This document shows positions 1 to 12,291 of a DNA stretch of 64,000 bases, piece after piece. Source of the stretch: Epiperipatus broadwayi (lineage: Eukaryota; Onychophora; Udeonychophora; Euonychophora; Peripatidae). The DNA lies in assembly GCA_028023455.1 (NCBI GenBank), contig JAQFVV010000014.1, positions 1,801,336-1,865,335 on the forward strand. The letters are read 5' to 3'. A program made the position numbers and the translations under genes. The stretch's first letter is position 1. The number at the start of each line of letters is the position of its first letter. Under the pieces are notes generated by a model. That model made no database searches, had not been told where the DNA came from, and worked only from the letters and a program-made list of their open reading frames with translations.

Positions 1-744
1 CAAACAATAAATTTTGTTGTAATATTTTTTTTAAAAAAACCTGAATTAATTGGGAAAAGGCAAACTACAGATTTCTATAATATCTTTACTATAAGAACAA
101 TGGAATTAAATAAAATTGAAATATACCAGAACTTTGTTATATTAAAAAAAAGATATTTAAGTCATTTTTTGTATTATATGAAATATGATAATTTAAATAT
201 AAGGAAACAGTTATCAAAGAACTTATTATCATTATATTCTTTTTACTTTTTAATCATCTTTAAAAACCTTTGATAAAATAATGAATTCATTATTAAATAA
301 AATGATATAAAATGTGTTGTTGATTTATTATTTCAATATGATATTGACTGATGATGTTGATAAATAATTGATAAATATATATGTATATATGAAAAGAAAA
401 AACAGTTATAATAATATTTTTAGGCTAATGACTCTCAGTTATTATAAGATAATTATAATACAAATTATAATATGATGGATAGCTAGATAGATGAATTAAA
501 TTCATTACAAAATCTTATGAGAGAGGTATATGTTACAAAACTTGCCAAAATGAATAAAGTAATTGCACTGCATTGTACTCATAATAATGATTGCATACAA
601 GAAATATGTATTGAGGTGGTTATGTGTTCATAGCATATAACAACATAGTAGTTTATATGCAGAAATATATATAAATTGAAAGGAAAAGTAGAAATGAACA
701 CAAGCAATTTTTTTTAATATTTATTTTAAAAAATATTCACTGGA
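1..744. other. AT-rich non-coding DNA
   Basis: No open frame, structured repeat or RNA gene was recognised here. It is A+T-rich DNA with short poly-A and poly-T runs. Confidence 0.6.
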
Positions 745-2965
745 AAAAAGGTCTAATTAATATTTTATTAATTCTGATTTTTAAATCTAAAACAAGCTTG
801 TTTTTATGTTATAATAGATAGTAAGATAATTATAAAATTTCTGTATTTTATTATTAGATTAAGAATTTTTTTTAAATTAAAGCTTGTGATAAAATCCTAC
901 AATATGGTGTTTTTTAAACAATTAAAAATACTTGGAGATAAAATTTTGGTTTTAATTAAGGTGAATAGAAAGAGTCATTAACTTTTTTGATCAATGTAAA
1001 GAAAGAATTTATGTAATTTTTTTTTTTTTTCAAATTCTACAATATACTATAAAATGGTGAATTTGAATCATTCAAGGACTCACAACAGTTTTACAGCATT
1101 ATTATTATAAAGTTATAACTGAAGGCAAGACACAGTGTACATTGCTATTGCTAATCTCGCAATGGTAGTTTGATTTTTTGCATTTCATAGCTCATATATG
1201 TGTATTAGATGGCATGCCTAAAGTCTACAAACTGTAATTGCAGAACACCAACAGTTACCAGTGTTAGCCAGTTTATTATTTTAGAATCAAACCAGCTTAC
1301 CAAGAGATTTCAATAAATAGCCTGCATAGTGCAAAATAATACTATGCAATAGTTTACTTATACACAATTATATCTAATATGAAATCAAGCCATATATGTT
1401 ATATAGTATGCATATAGGAGATGTACTTTATAAATAGATATTAATTGGTGAGTAGAAATAATTTGTTGAAATATTATTTTAAATAATTAACTTCACAGTT
1501 AAAATCTCTAATCTATAAGTTTAAAAGTAAATAAGTTTTGGCTTAAATTATATATCACAAAACAGAGGATTGATTCATAAAAAGATTTATTTTGAAATTT
1601 AAAAAAATATTGGAAATGATGAAACAATAGCCTGAATTTTAAAAAAAACTGATCTACCAATTATTTGTTTAAAAAGAAAAAAAAAACATTTATTTATGAT
1701 TAGAAATACTGTAATGAGTTAATTAATAACTTTGATTTGTAGGGGGATAATAATAATCTGCACCTATCTGTGCATTAGTTTTATGTATATTTTCAACATG
1801 GAGTTAATTATATCTTGTGAAAATATAATGTAGTTTAATAAGTTTATTATTTTTTGACAATCGAAATATCCTAGGATATAAATGTCGGTGGGTAAACATT
1901 TTTTCATGCATACACATCTGTAAAAAATGATCATTTATGGATTATTAAAATGAATTGATTTTATATAATAAATTTAATATGTTATAGCACTTTTATGTAC
2001 TTATGCAGATATGTGTCATGTAGACACATATATATTAAAATCGATCAAAATCTGTCATCAACCACATATATGTTAAAATTAATTATATATTATAAAAATG
2101 AAATTTTATTATTGGTTTATGACAATACAAAGTTGTTAATTTTAAATTATTATGCAACATATCTGAGTGATTATATATAGATATGTTTTGTGTAAACTTA
2201 TTGAAATATATGCAAATTATAGTGTAATAGCATATTTGTTTTGTATTCTAATCAAAATCATAATGCTGAATTTTTTTATAGCAGACCTTAATTTCATTTT
2301 ATTGTTTCTAATTAATAAATTTATATTTCATTGTTTAAATTATTCCATTGAATTTATTTAATCCTACAATAGTTTTAAAATATTTTCTGTTGGTATTATT
2401 TTTTGCTCACAGTAATAGTTATAGACTTCTTACTCCTTGGGCTGAATTAGTGCATAATGATTAGTTGTATGAATTGAGGTTTATATTTAGTCTTATGGTC
2501 ATCCAGTTGATGATTTCATTACTTCTCTAATGCTGGATGGTGCAAAGGTATATCATTTAAAGCCCATGCACTAAATTTTATTTTATTTATAATTAAATTT
2601 TATAGTTGACCAGTACATTAATATCACTATATAGCTAGGATATTGATAATGATCAGCATATTTTAGTACTTCCACATTATTTGATTTTTTTATATATCCT
2701 GTAGGTTTAGCACCTGAGTCTGCATCCAAATTATTGTGTCATATTAGTCTTAAGTTTGGCAGTTGCTAAATAATTACCCTGGTCAATAGTATACCCATTT
2801 ACAATCTAGTCAAAATGTTGATTGTTTATTTTTTTATTGTTGATCATTTTTGATGATGAAGAATTATTCATCTGAAATGTTGGCAAACTTATAGTTAGTC
2901 TTAGTTCTTATTCATTCTGTTCACTCAATCCCTCATACTTATTATATTCATATCATTCTTTTTAC
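745..2965 (+). repeat. Tandem segmental duplication, copy 1
   Basis: This segment aligns by eye, in the same order, with 3090-5190. Shared blocks include the stretch after the AGGGGG run at 1740 (second copy at 4058), the block around 1030-1490 (3325-3780) and the block at 2700-2900 (4918-5120). The offset is roughly 2.3 kb, and the copies differ by many substitutions and small indels, so the duplication is not recent. Both short open frames at 1995-2361 lie inside it and are broken in the second copy, so I do not call them genes. Confidence 0.85.
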
Positions 2966-3089
2966 TGTTTTATAAATGCTACCCAACTGTGGGTTCAAAG
3001 ATGATCAAGTAATAATGGTCATTACTACAAAATTACCATTCAACTTGATCTCAAATATAACCACATCTGAGAAATAAAAAAGTATGCAT

Positions 3090-5190
3090 TTAAAAAAGTA
3101 TAGTTAATATTTTTTTTAATTCTGATTTTGTAATTATAAAATTTTTCTATTTATTTTATAATTAGAGTAAGGAATTTTTTTAAAATTAAAGTTTATGATA
3201 AAATCCTACATTCTGGTGTTTTTCAAAAGATTAAAAATATTTTTAGATAAAAATTTGGTTTAATTAATGTGAATTGAAAAGTAATTATTTTTTTTTTCAA
3301 ATTTCACATTACATTTTTTTTTTCAAATTTCACATTATACTATAAAAAAGGTGGATTTGAATCATTCAAAAACTCATAACAGTTATACAGCATTATTATT
3401 ATGAAGTTATAACTGAATACAAGAGACAGTGTATCTAGTTACTGCTAATGTCATAACAATATAGAGTTTGAATTCACAACATGAAGTCTGCAAAACTATA
3501 GTGACTGAATTGCAACAGTTACCACATTTATACCTTTCCCAAAGATGTCAATAAGCCAGTCTACTGTTTTAGAATGGACCAGCTTAGTAAGAGATTCCAC
3601 TAGATAGCCAACTTACTGAAAAAATTCTATGCTATAGTTTATATATACTCAATTTTATCTAATATGGAAGGAAACACAAATGAAATTATCTACAGCTGTA
3701 TATATTATATAGTATGCATAGAGGAGATATGCTTCACAAACATATTAGTTGGTGAGTTTGAAATATTATTTTAAATAATTAACTTCACAGTTAAAATCTC
3801 TAATTTACAAATTGAAAGGTAAATAAGTTTTGGCTTAAATTATATGTCTCAAAATAGAGGATAAATTCATAAGTGACTTATTTTGAAATTAAAAAAAATA
3901 AATTCAGACATCTTTCTTATTATAAATGAAGAAACAAAAGCCTTAATTATCAAAGAACTTTCCAAACTGGATCTAGCAATTATTTGTTTAAAAAGGAAAA
4001 AAACTTTGACTTACCATTAGAAATACTGTAATTGGTTAATTAATAACTTTGATTTGTAGGGGGGTAATAATAATCTGCACATATGTGTGCATTGGTTTTA
4101 TGTATATTTTCAACATGGAGTTAATTATGTCTTGTGAAAATATAATATTTAATGAGTTTATTATTTTTTACAAATGAAATATCTCTAGGATATAAGCATC
4201 AGTGTGTACATACTTCCCTTTGCATTCACACATATTTATTAAAATTAATCATTTATGTATTATTAAAATGAACTGATTCTATGTGATAGTTTTAATATGC
4301 TACAACACTTTTGTGTGCTTATATAGATGTTCATCATGTAGACACATATATATTGAAATCAGTCATCAAACACATATATGTTAAAATTCATTATGTATTA
4401 TAAAAATAAAATTTTATTATCTTTTTAGGACAATTCAAAGGTGTTAATTTTAAATTATTATATGGCATATCTGAGTGCTTGTATATAGGCATGTTTTATG
4501 TAAACCTATTTAGTTATATGTAAATTATAATGTAATAGCATATTCGTTTTGTATTCTAATCAAAATCAGAATGCTGAATTTATATTTCATTGTTCCAGTG
4601 AAATTATTTAATCTTAGAATAGGTTTAAAATTTATGTTATTATCTCTTGCTCACAGTAACAGTTATAGAGCTCTTGCTCCCTGAGCTTGATTCATGCATA
4701 ACAATTAGTTATATGGATTGGGGTTTATATTTATTATTATGGACATCCAGTTGAGATGATTTCATTACTTTTCTAATGTTGTATGGCACAAAGATATATC
4801 CTTTAAAGTCCATGCATTAAATTTTATTTTATTTATAATTAGAAATTAAGTTTATAGATGGCCATGTTTTGGTACCTCAGCATTATTTAATTTTATATAT
4901 ATATATATATAAATTCTGCTGGATGAGCAGCTACATCTGGGCATTCAAATTATTGTCTCATATTTCTGCCTTAAGTATAGTAATAGCTAAATAATTAGTC
5001 TGGTCAATAGTAGATCTATTTCCAATCAAGTCAAAAGGTTGACTTGATTTTTTTAATTGTTGATCATTCTTGATAGTGAATGATTATTATTCATCTTTAA
5101 TGCTCATGAACTTACAGTTAATCTTACTTCCTTGCTGATCTCTCATGCTCATTCTCTCATTGCTCATATTTATTATATTCATTGTATATT
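3090..5190 (+). repeat. Tandem segmental duplication, copy 2
   Basis: This is the diverged direct copy of 745-2965. It is slightly shorter because of internal deletions, for example the part corresponding to 2225-2340 is much reduced. A short (TA)n tract at about 4896-4912 is present here but not in copy 1. No coding potential is conserved between the copies. Confidence 0.85.
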
Positions 5191-8157
5191 TAGATTTATT
5201 AACTGGGGTTGATGATGATTTTTACATCACCTCAGGTTCACCTCTCTTTCTTCATACATATTGAGAGAATTGAAATGGGTAGGAAAGAATAAATATTAAT
5301 TTTAGATATTGATCAGGCAAACTCTTGAATGCTGTCTGTGAAAAATTGCCATTGCTTTTCAGTAATCTTTAAAGAAAATTTATTGTAACATTGCTTGCAA
5401 GATTTTTATATAATGATTTTATGATATTAATATTTAGGAAAATCAAAACTAAAAATCAATTATTTTTTTACAACCTTCTCCCTTTATTGTTTTTAAATTA
5501 TATGAAGTGTAACTTCATTTTATTAATTTATTTCTATTGCTTAATCATTTGCATTTCCAGTTGTTGTACATAAATAAAATTTATGCTACTATTAAATTCT
5601 AAAAATATTCTGAAAAAAAAAAAAAAGACTTTATTTAATATAATGCATAATTCTATTTCAGTGTTAAATATTTTTCTGGATATATCTAATGAACTTACTA
5701 AAATATTACTTGTTTTTTATAATATGCACTTAATAGATAAACTTTTATTTAGCTAATTTGTATATATTATTATTAGCAGTGGTGATAGTAAAGGAAGCAA
5801 GTTTGTTAATTATAGGACTTGACCACTGAGAAGTTGAGCATAAAGTAATTTAGCATTTCATTTTTGTAATGTAACTAGAAATGAGCATCATTATTAGCAT
5901 ACATTATTTTTTATAAGGAAGAAATTGATGGGTAGGTCTTCTAGATTGATATTGATAAGATATTCTAGATGATTTGCCTTTGTCAAATGTAAATAACATT
6001 ACCTTTTTTTATTATTATTTTTCTCTTCTAATAATATTTTTTCTGTTTTTTGTTTTGTTTTAATTATTATATTTAGGTAATCTTTCAGATTTTTCTTAAT
6101 ATTACAAATGTAATCAAATTATTTAATTATTTGCTCTATTCACATATTTAATTTTATCTTTGTTATCAATTACCTAAGTACTTTAATTATTTTACTCATA
6201 TCTGTAATTCTACATGTTTTGGTTTTCCCATAGGGATAGTAATAATAATAAGGTATAATGGAATTAGTTTCCATTTACTAATATTAATACTATATTATTA
6301 CCACTACTACTCATTTGCACAATTTGTTTACTGTTTTAATTAACCTATGCAAAAAAAAATTCTCAACATTTGTTATTGTATTCATAATTTTTATTTCATG
6401 GTTTCTGAGATACCATTTCTATTTAAATCAATCATCCAAACAAACTCCATTCTCTTTTCTTTAACTTAAGCTCTAGAGCCTGCCCACTCCCATATTTATA
6501 TTCAGGAACCCTGAAACATTTAACATTACTTCTAAGTTGTACATTCAATCTTCAATTCATCTTGATATTGTTAATGAAATATACATATTTTTTTAAATAT
6601 TTAATAATAATAATAAATATAATTTGTTTAATGTGTTATTAATGCAATATTTACCATTCTTTATATACATATGTATTCGATTAAATCTTTAAAACTGGTC
6701 TAACAACATAACATTGTTTCTTATATGCTTATTCATATAATTCCTAAACCAGTTATATTCCTACTATTCTAGAGCTGACATAATGCTATAAAATCTCCAT
6801 CAGCAATCATTATCTAGCTTTTACCTTCATCAATCAAGACTAGGATTTAAAGGTGGAACTAATGTGCTTATGCAACTGATAATCACAATTTTTTAACTAT
6901 TTTAAACATTTAAGTTAATAACCTGAAATTCACTTGCATAGCTATATACATCTGACAAATAATCTGTGTTTATACATGTTTAATAATCATTTGTATATTA
7001 ACTGCAAATTCTTTCTCCTCTTTGGCTAGTGTTACATATATATAGTTGTGCAAATGAATTACTAGATTTGAAACTTAGTTGTTGTCTGAAAAATATGAAT
7101 TAGTAAACGATGATTACTTGATGAATAAATGTATTAATTTCAGCAAATTCTTTCAGTCTCAAGTTGGTTTTATAACTTTATATCATCTTTTGTCCATTTA
7201 ATTATTCAAATTTACAGCAAATGGCTCTAGAGTATAGTGAATATAACTATTGTTGCTAATTTATATAATATTGGCTATTGACAGTGATAGCTGTAGTTAT
7301 TTTAAATAAAATATTTAAACAACAATATTAAAAATTGATTTTCTTTTTTTTTTAATCTGAGCAAAAATTATTAGATTAAATTTTAAAAGATTGACAAATA
7401 TACATTAATAACTTTTTAAAAATATGAATTTATAATAGATAGTGGATTGATTTATAAAGAAAAAAAGAGTATAAAATAGAAAACATAAAAAGATATTGTT
7501 TTTTTAAAAGATTCATTAAAATACTTTTCAAATTAAAATACTAGAATAAATGATAGTCTGATATTAGCAAATAATGAGTCAAATATTTGAGAACTAAAGG
7601 ATTTTGGCTTAGTTCAATCTTTCATTTGTAGTACTTGAATGTCACTTAACCTCACAAGTAAGAAATCACTAGATTATTTTTATATGATTTTGGCATTGTC
7701 ATAACATTGTTTTCCATATAACTCAACTCGTCTTTGAGCAGCGAACTTATATGTGCTTACATAAAAAAGATAATGATAAGATTGTATTTAAAAAATATCT
7801 TATGAAATTTAATTTCATAATTCATGAATCAGCAAAAAAACAGAAAAAATATATACATAAGGATTATAAAGAGATAATTTATAATAATTAACAAGTGATA
7901 AATGAATCCAGCTACAATGAAGAGAAAACACAAATGTTTGTAATTAAATAAAAATAATTAAGTTCCTCTAGAAACTTATTTAACATGAAAGCAATTATTG
8001 CAAAATAACACATAAGAAAGATTTGGAACCCCATCAAAAAAAGATTTTTTGTATTAACATAAAGTCTAATTATATTAATATAATAGTATTTTATGTTAAA
8101 AAAGTTTGATATCATTAATGCAATAAATACAATATTAAAATAGAATTATGAAAGAAT
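5191..8157. other. AT-rich non-coding DNA
   Basis: Nothing could be supported. The short open frames at 5391-5573 (plus) and 7912-8115 (minus) are low-complexity A+T translations with no recognisable domain. Confidence 0.55.
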
Positions 8158-8690
8158 ATTGAATCATCATTATCGATTTAACCATTATCAATCCACTATA
8201 GCATGAAGAGTCTCTCCATGTTTAAACCAAATTCCCGAACCCATATTTTCTTCTCCAGATAACACCAATAAACTTCTTTATTTTGCTTATCCATCTCACA
8301 TGTTGTCTCTGTCTAAATATTTTATAAAGTCTTGTGATCCAGTTTAAGTCAATCCATTATTATCTTTTCTAACAATATGTCCAGTACATCTCTATTTTAG
8401 TTACTTAATTATTTCCATGATGTAAATATTTATTTGATCTCTCTCTCTCTTTCTCAAATATTATGATTTTGATAATTTATTGCCATTCCCAATCTATATT
8501 TTTCCATACTTTATTAAGTGGTCTTGGGTCTCTGTTCTGCTCTTTTATTAAATACCCAAGTCTCAGATCTACGAAATATATTTATTGAAAGCCTTTTTTC
8601 CAACACATGGACTTTTTTTTTAAAATGTTATTTCTGCCAAAGTACTACTTCCAAGTTTAATTCTATTATTTTCATTTGTAATATTCAGGT
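8158..8690 (-). pseudogene. RTE-like LINE, 3' end fragment (decayed)
   Basis: Read on the minus strand, this matches the 3' end of the better RTE copies in the window (22.07-23.53 kb and 39.5-40.3 kb). It starts at the terminal block (ATTATCAATCCACT on the plus strand near 8190), runs through the region coding the WI-LGETFI tail, and goes back to the segment coding RRAIQRL near 8540. Stops and frameshifts are frequent. It lacks the RT palm and endonuclease, so it is a 5'-truncated dead copy. The open frame at 8518-8733 on the plus strand is antisense to it and is not a gene. Confidence 0.75.
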
Positions 8691-9718
8691 TATTCTCCTT
8701 TTTCTTATCTTATTTAATAATTGGTTTGCTTAAACGTTTTAAATATTAGTTAAGGAAAGCTTTATTATGTATGTTAATTTTGTTAACTGAAGCTGAGCAA
8801 GCTCTTGGCTGGTGAAAACAGATTCATAACACTCATGGGGTGCTTGGGTATGCTGTAGCATTTATATGTACAGCACTAATTTAATCAATTTAGTAATCTA
8901 AATATTCCAATTGTTGGATTCTTTTTTTTATTAACGGCCTGATTGTTATTAGCAATAAACCACATCTCTTTCACTTTATGTTTTTTTATTGTCTCGCCAA
9001 CATACAAGCATAAGTGAGCTAAAAATAACTCGGAATATAAATCCGTTATATTGGAGCACAAAAATCTGACCACATTTTTGATCTAATAAATGTTAAAATT
9101 GTTTAAACAGTATTTTATTATTTTTAATATTTATCTTTAGGCGTAAGTTTTAACTATTGTATATATTTTGCAACATTTCTTGAGTCTCTAGAACATTATT
9201 ATATAATAATAAAAAACATAACAAAAAATAAATATTAGAAAATAATTAAAATATAGATTAATAATCATCATTTTGTATTTAATTATATATATAATATAAA
9301 TAGCTTTAAATTTTATTTTTCGGATTTTTTTTACATTTGCATAATAAATATGTTGTTAGCACAAAATAATTTGCTGCAGTTTTATTAAGATATCACATAC
9401 TGATCATTTTTTTCAGAACGGTATGATAACTTACAAGATTTAAACATTAAGTGCCATGTCATCATATTAATTACAGTAATGTATAAAAGTTGTTTCCAAC
9501 TTTTAATCAGCTAGTTATCTGAAATGAAGAATGATTTATAATCATGATTTTTAGAGATTGTAAATTGTATAATAAAATGCATTACATTTTATATTTTAGT
9601 TTTTATAAAACCCTAAATTATTATAATTATATACAATATATTTATTAGATTTTTGCATCAAAAAGAATATGAAAAGAAATTTATTTGAAAATTAATATTA
9701 TGTTTTTGATATATAAAA

Positions 9719-9827
9719 AATAATCGAATGGGTTATTCCTTAGAAGTTCATGAGAAATTCGAACACCGTGAGCCTTCAGTTTCAGAATCTGGTCTCTATT
9801 GCTGTACCAAATCATCCAGGGCTTAAG
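9719..9827 (-). mobile_element. tRNA-like SINE
   Basis: On the minus strand there is a box A-like TGGTACAGCAATAG (complement of 9796-9809) and a box B-like GTGTTCGAATTTC (complement of 9754-9766), spaced as in tRNA-derived SINEs. The segment starts with AGCCCTG. Its tail (ATGAAC...GAATAACCCATT) resembles that of the SINE at 57.69-57.82 kb, which makes the two a family. Imperfect candidate target duplications flank it (near 9702-9714 and 9826-9837). It is not a functional tRNA: the arms do not form a complete cloverleaf. Confidence 0.6.
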
Positions 9828-10319
9828 TTTTGATCTATTTTGAATATAAAAACTTTTAACATTAAATATAATTATGTGTCTAAACTTTTAATACAATTAT
9901 GGTCATGTTTTGTTGCTAACACAAAATTCAGAATTTTTGTTATCTTTGAAATACGAAAAAAAAAAAACGAATTTATATAAGTGTGCAGTATTATGAAAAA
10001 TTAAAGACACAATTAGCTATAAACTTTAAAAAAAAAACAACAACGAAAAAACTAACTTCTATAGCAGCGATACTTGTGGCATTATTTTAATAGTTATGAA
10101 AAAAATTATTAGAACAAAGCTTAACCACTTGATGGTTAGTGTATACATCTTTTATTTTAACTGAGGATTTTTTTTTAACTACATTAAATATTGTCCAATT
10201 TCCAACTCCTCTCCAAATTTAAACCTCAGATAATTGGCATTTTAAGCTACTGCAATATTTCAGATGATATATATATATTCAGCATTTTTTTATTTACTAC
10301 CAATTCATTGAAGTATAGA

Positions 10320-10720
10320 GGTTTCACAATGTTTAATCCAGTTTATTTGAATCATAGCCTCTCTCTTCCACATCACATCAACACATCTCCTTATTTCAAC
10401 TATCCATCTCACTTGTGATCTCTTTCTAGATTTTTATAAATTCTTCTCATTTGATTTAAGTATTCAACTCTCCATCTATTATCATATCTTCTAGAAATAT
10501 TTCTAGTTCAACTCCAGTGTCTTAATTCTTTCAATAATATCAGTGATACCTATTTGTTCTCTCATTTAAATATTTTGATCCCTTACTAATGCTTTCAACA
10601 TACATTTTTGTATAGATTATTGAGTTGTCTGAAGTATCTGTATTGCTATTTTTTATATATCTCTGTATAAGCTAAGCCAATCACAAATAAATATTCCATT
10701 CTTAATCAACAAGGAGTAAA
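10320..10720 (-). pseudogene. RTE-like LINE, 3' end fragment (decayed)
   Basis: This is a second minus-strand 3' fragment of the RTE family at 22.07-23.53 kb. Homologous blocks include the complement of the region before the tail (TTTAATCCA, CACATCAC, CATCTCACTTGTGATCTC) and the block around ATCTATTATCATATC near 10477. It is shorter and more diverged than the 8.2-kb copy, with no intact frame. The plus-strand open frame at 10191-10418 is antisense noise. Confidence 0.65.
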
Positions 10721-11204
10721 AAAGCAAATGAGAACATAAATGAAAGATGGGTTTCACAATGTTGACTCTTTTGGTAATGTCCTTTAACTGCTCTTCTCTT
10801 GAAAATTTTTTCAGCTTACCTAATTCTAACATGCCATTGTATTCTATTATTAGCTATATTATCCTATTCCAGGCAACTCTATTGTACTTCTTCAAATTTT
10901 TTCTTATAAAAAAAAGTTCTTTTGTAAAAATATGTCATTTATAAAGAAAATAGAATCATTCTAAAGTTTTCTGTAAAATAGTTTTGTTTTGTTTTAAATA
11001 TCTGTTATTCATCATCTGCTTTTGGGTACTTCAATTAAATATTCTCTTATAATTGTAAATTCAATATAATGATATCCAAAAAACTGAAAAACTACTGATT
11101 TGTCTTATAATTTTGACATTGTTTCAGAATATTTTGAAATATCATTGAGTAAAAATTTTGTAAGGCTTTTCTATTATGTTATTACTGAAGTACACTACAT
11201 TATA

Positions 11205-11345
11205 GGAATTAGCTTGTTAAATATAAAGCAGCATTTTGGAGTTTCTGAATCACTTTAATAGCTCTGTTCATTTTTTTAATCTAAAAAGCTACTAAAATAT
11301 ATTTTTTAATTGATTAACTTTCTCAAAGCAGTACTTATTCAAGCC
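11205..11345 (-). repeat. LINE scrap, same family as 24.1 kb (copy 1 of 2 near the Penelope relic)
   Basis: This aligns with 12120-12260 and with 24130-24260. All share a block reading TTGTTAAATATAA.AGCAGCA, then a CTGAATCAC-like block, then AAGCTACTA. In the 24.1-kb copy the minus strand codes the LINE-type segment FKYLASFIS...LQSAAVIFNNL, the linker found after the RT domain in several LINE clades. Confidence 0.5.
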
Positions 11346-11429
11346 AAATATTGACACAGACATATTATATTTAATATTTTCACTTTTATATAATGTAAAT
11401 AATGTCTATTTTGTGTTCAATTGTGTACT

Positions 11430-12060
11430 ACTTTATTAAATTCCCGATGTTTCAACAAAATTATTCATCATGTCTTGAGAAATAACAAGATTGAGCATGA
11501 AAACTGATTATTCAGAATAGGTGGATTAACAAAATTTTTATTTCATTCAATTTATAAAAAAGAGATAAAACAAGTGATCTCCGCGTAGCTGGAATCTATT
11601 GTGTTTTTTTCAGATTTATTTAAATCACCCTGTCTTTTTAATATTTCAATAGATTCTCTTATGGGTCTTAAATCATACTTTTCCAAATTAGCAAGTATTT
11701 TAGCATCATTGAATCAAGTATGTAGTCATATTTTTAAAAATATGAGGTAAAAGCTGATGTAGTTTGATTGAAGGCATTTTTATGCTCACTAATTCTGACA
11801 TTAATTTGTCTATTGGATTGACCTGCATACCTTCTTGAGTACTGTGAATGTAGAATTTCATAGACACATTAGTATTCCAAAAATGTTCAGTCTTTAGGTT
11901 ATCGAAAAATCTCCATTTTTTTTGTTATTGGAAAAAGTCATCCTAATACTGAAATTAGTTAGTCTTCCATTGATTTTATCAGTGACTCTTTTAATATAAT
12001 GTACAATTCTATAATTAGTTAGCGTGTCAATTCCATCCTGTTTTTTCTTCTTAGTATCAA
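11430..12060 (-). pseudogene. Penelope-like element relic: end of RT and GIY-YIG endonuclease
   Basis: Read on the minus strand, three frames together give the C-terminal part of a Penelope-like element. First comes YIKRVTDKINGRLTNFS (near 11985-11940), as in the segment after the RT domain. Next is YAGQSNRQINVRISEH (11782-11829), which fits a GIY-YIG nuclease core with the IG of YIG changed to AG. Then come NAFNQTTSAF and KYDYILDS, and finally SEKNTIDSSYAEI (about 11578-11620). Stops and frameshifts show it is dead, and the RT palm was not found upstream. Penelope-like elements encode an RT fused to GIY-YIG, and many carry hammerhead ribozymes in their terminal repeats. None was seen in this fragment. 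Confidence 0.7.
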
Positions 12061-12119
12061 TGCTAAATAAAGCTTTTATATGATGTTTTTATTGTGACCA
12101 TTAGTGAATATGCTATATT

Positions 12120-12254
12120 GTTATAATTGTTAAATATAATAGCAGCATATTGAAGCATCTGAATCACCTTAATATCTATATCCATTTTATTAAACTAGAA
12201 AGCTACTAGGACATTTTTCTTAATTAACATTTTCAAATTGGTAACTATGCAAGC

Positions 12255-12260
<6 letters not shown>
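12120..12260 (-). repeat. LINE scrap, same family as 24.1 kb (copy 2 of 2 near the Penelope relic)
   Basis: This is the second copy of the block at 11205-11345, in the same orientation, lying just outside the Penelope-like relic. The block matches the FKYLASFIS...AAVIFNNL-coding part of the LINE at 23.6-24.9 kb. The pair either reflects a local duplication or two independent fragments. Confidence 0.5.

Positions 12261-12291
<31 letters not shown>
12257..12291. repeat. Compound (CA)n(TA)n microsatellite
   Basis: Pure CA dinucleotides pass directly into TA dinucleotides. Confidence 0.95.

Noticed and set aside
1995-2361. Two plus-strand open frames of 61 and 64 residues
   Set aside because: A+T-rich composition, no domain, and the frames are not preserved in the duplicate copy at about 4.3-4.6 kb.
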